Shown here: piece after piece, positions 4,761-8,396 of the stretch
How positions within the stretch are numbered: position 1 is the stretch's first letter
Layout: the number at the start of each line of letters is the position of its first letter
Source: Zhenhengia yiwuensis
GTDB lineage: Bacteria; Bacillota; Clostridia; Lachnospirales; Cellulosilyticaceae
Assembly: GCF_014384995.1 (NCBI RefSeq)
Contig: NZ_JACRSY010000063.1
Coordinates: forward strand, 1-8,396
Reading direction: 5' to 3'
DNA length: 8,396 nt
The notes under the pieces: generated by a model
Databases searched by the model: none
Seen by the model: only the letters and a program-made list of their open reading frames with translations
Told to the model about the DNA's origin: nothing
Program-made: the position numbers and the translations under genes

Positions 4761-4792
4761 AGCACCTACTCATTTTTCTAAGTAAGGTGCTA
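4754..4792 (-). terminator. Intrinsic terminator after the MuF/acidic-protein pair
   Basis: On the minus strand TAGCACCTTACT and AGTAGGTGCTA (8 uninterrupted bp at the base, then a one-base bulge and three more) enclose an A-rich loop and are followed by TTTTTTATA. The hairpin starts on the base after the stop codon of the 75-aa gene. It is the strongest terminator in the window and closes the terminase-portal-MuF transcription unit, unless antitermination acts. Confidence 0.85.
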
Positions 4793-5020
4793 CTATACCA
4801 ACTCTATTTTAGATAATATATCTTTCAAAAGCTTATTGTTTATTTTCCACTCTTCTAACATTTCTTCATATGTTTTAAATTCTACATCACTATCATCATT
4901 TCCGGATTCTCCACAATGATAAATACCATTAAACCAACAAATGACATATTCTTTAGCTTGATACCTAAATACTATATCATTAGTTTCTGTTTCTTCTTTT
5001 AACTGTTGTGCTGTTATCAT
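4793..5020 (-). CDS. Small acidic protein (75 aa), candidate immunity partner of the MuF C-terminal domain
   Basis: Sequence MITAQQLKEETETNDIVFRY, then AKEYVICWFNGIYHCGESGN, DDSDVEFKTYEEMLEEW and a helical C-terminus. I do not recognise a named family. It has 16 Asp/Glu against 8 Lys/Arg. The likely fold is a short β-sheet (IVFRYQAKEYVICWFNGIYHC) plus a helix (TYEEMLEEWKIN). Start ATG directly abuts the MuF stop (TAAATG) with GGGAG upstream, so translation is coupled to the MuF gene. A terminator follows at once. Small size, acidity and position directly after a MuF protein with an extra C-terminal domain fit an immunity protein, but this is inference; it could instead be an accessory head protein or an unrelated cargo gene. 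Confidence 0.8.
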   Translation of the reverse strand: MITAQQLKEETETNDIVFRYQAKEYVICWFNGIYHCGESGNDDSDVEFKTYEEMLEEWKINNKLLKDILSKIELV

Positions 5021-6583
5021 TTACTCAACTCCCTTCAGTATATCACTATGCTCTATTTTATCTTGTTCTGTTAATTCTAATACACCTCTATCCGGTCTTC
5101 CGGTTTCAGTGTTCCAATTATAATAATGCACATGTTCCCCATATTTACCATATGGATGTTGCTTAGGCTTATTATGATGTCCTGAATGTACTTGCTTATA
5201 CATCATTCCATCTTTGTCATATAGCGTTCTGTCAATCTGAACCTTTCCATTGTTAAATATTGAATCTGTTTCCACTACTGCATATGCTTTATATTTTCTT
5301 GGAATACTTACATGTTGCCCCTTCCAATCATCAGTAATAATGATTGTCCCATCATCATTAAATAAGTACTCTTTGTACTTTCTAGTCTCGACTTTAAATT
5401 TATCTTTTAATTCAGTCCATTTGATACTATCAGTATACTTCAAGTTTTGGAACGCATCAAGAGACCGAGGAACTTCTTTACCAAGTAACTCTTTATATCT
5501 TTCATACTGTTTCTTATCCACATGCCTATTTTGATATTTCTTCTCTGCTAACAGCTCATCCAGATTACCTTTAACATATTTATCATACCAATCATGATAG
5601 GTCATCTCCTCTGTTACATAGTATACTTTGCCTTCATAGTCTCTAGCTATACGTTTACCATAGGATTCTTCATCCTCAAAATATGGGACTGTCGTACTTC
5701 TGCATCTACAATGTAGTGGTGGATAGTTTAGCCACACAATCTTCTCACTGAGCTTAAATATCTTCCCATCCATATCCCTGCAAATTTGAGAGGTTCGTGT
5801 ATCTAGTGTTGCTAAGTATTCATACTTTTCAACACCTGTCTCTTCATATCCTTTAAAGGTTGCTTCTCCTGCTATGTATGCATGTTCTGTTTGAACAATA
5901 TTAGCTGCTCTACTATAACCTACTCCCATTCTCTTATCAAACGTCTTGATTACCTTGTCTATACGATCTCCACGTATAAAAGCTTGGAATAATGCTGTCT
6001 CGAGCTCACCAAGTAATAAATCTTTATTATTCCAAACTGTACTGCTAAAATGTCCCCATTTCCATGGTTTTGATACAATCTTTTTTACTGCATCTTCGTT
6101 GAATATGGAAAAGTTTGTACCTATTCCAGTACCCTTCTGAATTTCATAGACTGTTTGATAATATGTATCTGTAAAAGTGCCTGTTAGTAGTGTTTCTAGC
6201 TCAGTATTAAGGTTGCTATACAATACTTCTAATTGTGCCCTTATTTGTATCTCTAAAGCCTTTAGCCTACTTACCCTACTCTTACTATACATACTTTCTA
6301 TTTGGTCTATAAACTCTTCATCCAGCGCCATTTTTCGATACTCTTCAAGTGACACTTCCCACATTTCTTTTTCAGCATTTGATAACAACTTTCTAGCTGT
6401 AGCTATATCTACACCTTCAGCATTAGCATACCTGGCATAAAAGGCTTCTAAATCCCTTTGTATGCTTGCCATAGCTTTTTTGTACTGCAACTCTAAGGTT
6501 TCTATATAGTCATCTGCCTTTTTATTTTGAGTAGCTGATATATTTTCAAGACGCTTCTTCCAATACTCACTACTCTTGGACAT
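5021..6583 (-). CDS. MuF-type minor head protein with C-terminal effector-like extension (520 aa)
   Basis: Residues 1-300 are an SPP1 gp7/Mu gpF-like minor head protein: a helical N-terminus, then the MuF core at about 165-300 with the signature RAANIVQTEHAYIAGEA (about 225-241), LDTRTSQICRDMDGK (260-274) and PPLHCRCRSTTVPYF (288-302). Such proteins bind the portal and enter the head with the DNA. SPP1 gp7 is about 308 residues, so roughly 220 residues are extra. A linker (YHDWYDKYV, KKQYERYKELLGKEVPRSLD) leads to a C-terminal domain (~385-520) containing HSGHHNKPKQHPYGKYGEHV and HYYNW, with His at 466, 469, 470, 476, 484 and 486. This modular layout is that of MuF polymorphic toxins of temperate phages, but the domain's activity is not identifiable by eye. 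It overlaps the portal gene by 14 nt; SD is AAGGTGA. Confidence 0.9.
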   Translation of the reverse strand: MSKSSEYWKKRLENISATQNKKADDYIETLELQYKKAMASIQRDLEAFYARYANAEGVDIATARKLLSNAEKEMWEVSLEEYRKMALDEEFIDQIESMYSKSRVSRLKALEIQIRAQLEVLYSNLNTELETLLTGTFTDTYYQTVYEIQKGTGIGTNFSIFNEDAVKKIVSKPWKWGHFSSTVWNNKDLLLGELETALFQAFIRGDRIDKVIKTFDKRMGVGYSRAANIVQTEHAYIAGEATFKGYEETGVEKYEYLATLDTRTSQICRDMDGKIFKLSEKIVWLNYPPLHCRCRSTTVPYFEDEESYGKRIARDYEGKVYYVTEEMTYHDWYDKYVKGNLDELLAEKKYQNRHVDKKQYERYKELLGKEVPRSLDAFQNLKYTDSIKWTELKDKFKVETRKYKEYLFNDDGTIIITDDWKGQHVSIPRKYKAYAVVETDSIFNNGKVQIDRTLYDKDGMMYKQVHSGHHNKPKQHPYGKYGEHVHYYNWNTETGRPDRGVLELTEQDKIEHSDILKGVE

Positions 6584-7973
6584 CTACATCACCTTCTTGG
6601 TCTTGATATGGAACGCCTTTTTGAATATCTTGCTCTTCTTCTTCGCTTATGTTTTTGAGCTCTGTTTCAACATCTTCTACCCATGGATGATTTTTGATAA
6701 TTGTTTTTCTACTTACAATACCCACACTATTTTGAGCGATAGTTGCAGTCTCTTCATCATTTTGTATCATGTTGCGAGTCCATGTTTGAACAACCTTTTT
6801 AGGTGTATAGCCTAAGTGTTTGCAAATCATTCTAATAAGCCTACCAAATGACAGCCTAAACTCTGTTTCCATAAGCCCTGCTTTAAGCTCTAACAAAGTA
6901 TACAAATACTTGAGAGCCACACCAGATGCATTACCAAACTTCTCCGGATTAGGATCTACACCCTGTCCTTGTACATAGATTTTTTTCTCTGTCATTTCAA
7001 GTAGCTTGTTCCTAGCTTCAACAGGAATATCTATCGTTATTGTACTTAATCCTGACTTATCCTCTGTTCCTGAGTTCTGCATATCAACTGTCTTATACCT
7101 CTTTAGATTTCCCAAGAACTCATCTAAATCCGTACCACCATAGTTAGTAAGTACAAAAATAACCTCTTGAATATCTTCAATATCATTTACAAATCCACTA
7201 AAAATTTTATCGTATGTATCAATTAAAGCTTTTACATTATCCAGGTCAGATGTTTTTAAATCATTATTAGAGAACTCAATAAAAGGTACCTCTCCAAAAT
7301 CATGTTTCAATACGTTCACCTGCTCGCTAGATCCTGTATCTAAATTGGTTTGTGTAAACATATTATGAGTTGATAAATGAGTTGTAATGCCTTTGTCGCT
7401 TCTAAAAACATAACATTCTTTATCTGTCCAATATTCATAGACAGTAATATCCTTAGATTGCTCATCTTTTTTATCATAAACCCTCAGAACAGCCATTAAG
7501 CTTTTTTCAAGATCATCCGAATACACTGCGATAATTTGTTTAGAATCAACAACAGCATATTTAAACTCACTCTTTTCATTCTCCCAAACATGTAGCCATG
7601 CTTTACCACCATTACTCGCATTAATACAAAGCACTTTACTTACTTTAGGATAACGATCACCTAATATGTCTGTTATAGAGCTATTTATTTTATCATCTCC
7701 TACATCAAAAGTAGGTGGATATGTAAACATATAAGATGCCTTTTGATTCACTAGAAAACCATGCCAGTTAAAAGGAATTCTGTTGTCTGCATTTCTTAAT
7801 GGATTTTCTGAAGTATCGGGAACTGAATTATTAGAAGGACTCTTACTACGCATAATATCATTGTCATTACTATAATAACGCTCTCCAACTTTAACTTTGT
7901 CCACGAATTTATTATGTTCAAACATAGCATTATCTATAAGTTTTTTGATTGTCATTATATCCATATCTTTCAC
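6570..7973 (-). CDS. Portal protein, SPP1 gp6 family
   Basis: A 467-residue portal, close in size to SPP1 gp6 (503). It forms the dodecameric vertex through which DNA enters and leaves. Visible landmarks: N-terminal RYYSNDNDIMRSK..(about 32-44), NRIPFNWHGFLVNQKASYMF (64-83) with the typical (R)I..N....V....Y..G/T pattern, YAVVDSKQIIAVYSDD (139-154), FGEVPFIEFSNND (226-238), then FVNDIEDIQEVIFVL (261-275) and the conserved PNPEKFGNASGVALKYLYTL (341-360) of the stem/channel region, followed by an acidic C-terminus. The frame opens at GTG 7973, which directly abuts the terminase stop; ATG at 7964 (three codons in) has a better AGGTGA SD and may be the true start. Confidence 0.92.
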   Translation of the reverse strand: MKDMDIMTIKKLIDNAMFEHNKFVDKVKVGERYYSNDNDIMRSKSPSNNSVPDTSENPLRNADNRIPFNWHGFLVNQKASYMFTYPPTFDVGDDKINSSITDILGDRYPKVSKVLCINASNGGKAWLHVWENEKSEFKYAVVDSKQIIAVYSDDLEKSLMAVLRVYDKKDEQSKDITVYEYWTDKECYVFRSDKGITTHLSTHNMFTQTNLDTGSSEQVNVLKHDFGEVPFIEFSNNDLKTSDLDNVKALIDTYDKIFSGFVNDIEDIQEVIFVLTNYGGTDLDEFLGNLKRYKTVDMQNSGTEDKSGLSTITIDIPVEARNKLLEMTEKKIYVQGQGVDPNPEKFGNASGVALKYLYTLLELKAGLMETEFRLSFGRLIRMICKHLGYTPKKVVQTWTRNMIQNDEETATIAQNSVGIVSRKTIIKNHPWVEDVETELKNISEEEEQDIQKGVPYQDQEGDVDVQE

Positions 7974-8396
7974 CTACTTTCCTTTTGGTTTTAATATTCT
8001 CATACCACTAGTTCTATTAAATGATAAAGCAATTTCGGAACAACAATCCGGTGCATCATCATGTTCATTCTCTTTAAAGTTAGCTAGAAACATTGACATA
8101 TCTCCATAAAAGCTTTTCCATCTTGTGTCCCAGTCTGCAGGAAATAATAAGTTATTCATAACCCACATATCTTGGCTTAATATCTTACTCTCTTTATTAA
8201 CTGATTGGTGGAATGAATCTATGTTGCAAACATAATTAAAGTCTTCTCTTAATATCCTCTTTATATTTCTGCAAATTACATCACCTGCACCATTACTTTC
8301 AATTCGAGCCTGCCTTACTTGATTTTCTGATAGCATTTTAGCTATTTTAGGCTCTGCTACTGCCGAGGTTGCATCTGAATAATAAACATCAAGGAC
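7974..8396 (-). CDS. Terminase large subunit, C-terminal nuclease domain (partial)
   Basis: The last 141 codons (140 residues plus stop) of the DNA-packaging motor; the frame is open through the right edge, so the ATG at 8336 is internal and not a start. The fragment begins VLDVYYSDATSAVAEPKIAK and continues QARIESNGAGDVICRNI. This is the typical C-terminal RNase H-like nuclease of TerL: the VLDV.Y strand, the IESNG(A/G) motif after a VA.AR strand, and a terminal acidic cluster (EHDDAPDCCSEIA) that supplies metal-binding Asp residues. The enzyme cuts concatemeric phage DNA and, through the ATPase domain outside this window, pumps it into the head. Stop TAG abuts the GTG of the portal gene. 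Confidence 0.92.
   Translation of the reverse strand, partial: VLDVYYSDATSAVAEPKIAKMLSENQVRQARIESNGAGDVICRNIKRILREDFNYVCNIDSFHQSVNKESKILSQDMWVMNNLLFPADWDTRWKSFYGDMSMFLANFKENEHDDAPDCCSEIALSFNRTSGMRILKPKGK

Noticed and set aside
4523..4762. Plus-strand frame of 79 codons, hydrophobic, in the region with small minus-strand frames
   Set aside because: No SD or promoter; the apparent hydrophobicity comes from reading the complement of A/G-rich SD and coding sequence. The minus-strand frames have proper SDs.
1..8396. CRISPR array, insertion sequence, integrase attachment site or replication origin
   Set aside because: No regularly spaced direct repeats, no transposase or integrase coding sequence, and no iteron or att-like repeat pair seen; inverted repeats are single hairpins.

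Overview
The window is the head-assembly module of a tailed bacteriophage or prophage with a contractile (myovirus) tail, hosted by a low-GC Firmicute, most likely a member of the Clostridia. The basis is the AT-rich sequence, strong AGGAGG-type ribosome binding sites, and the family set: SPP1 gp6-type portal, MuF protein, gp20-type scaffold, lambda gpE-type capsid, XkdH/DUF3599, HK97 gp10, and an XkdK-type tail sheath. I cannot name the species, or tell a free phage from a prophage, because neither integrase nor attachment sites are in view.

Almost everything is transcribed on the minus strand, so the operon reads from the right edge to the left. In order: C-terminal part of the large terminase (7974-8396, cut by the edge), portal (6570-7973), a long MuF minor head protein with about 220 extra C-terminal residues (5021-6583), a small acidic protein abutting it (4793-5020), an intrinsic terminator (4754-4792), two very small minus-strand reading frames (4602-4724, interrupted by two TGA codons; 4443-4589, intact), then a KTSC-domain gene on the opposite strand with its own promoter (4149-4435). 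After a second minus-strand terminator (4091-4113) the head operon resumes: scaffold (3397-3999), decoration protein (3013-3384), major capsid (1980-2999), connector (1583-1939), head closure (1239-1586), HK97 gp10-family protein (691-1239), tail terminator (281-679), a 52-residue YqzN/YkzM-type protein (133-291) and the first 44 residues of the tail sheath (1-133).

The genes make one pathway. Terminase packages DNA through the portal into a shell built from major capsid on the scaffold. The decoration protein stabilises the shell, and connector, closure and terminator proteins join the head to a contractile tail whose sheath gene starts at the left edge. Genes overlap or abut and often share a stop codon with the next start or SD (TAATG, ATGA, TAAGGAG), consistent with translational coupling.

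The non-routine part is 4000-6000. The MuF protein carries a C-terminal domain rich in His, Tyr and Lys that resembles the variable effector end of MuF polymorphic toxins, and a small acidic gene follows directly as a possible immunity gene. The next ~790 bp (4000-4790) are dense in hairpins, including a terminator whose U-tract is shared with a hairpin enclosing a ribosome binding site, a 14-bp perfect inverted repeat inside the KTSC gene, and a tRNA D-arm-like sequence. It reads as an accessory (moron-like) cassette inserted between the packaging/portal genes and the scaffold/capsid genes.
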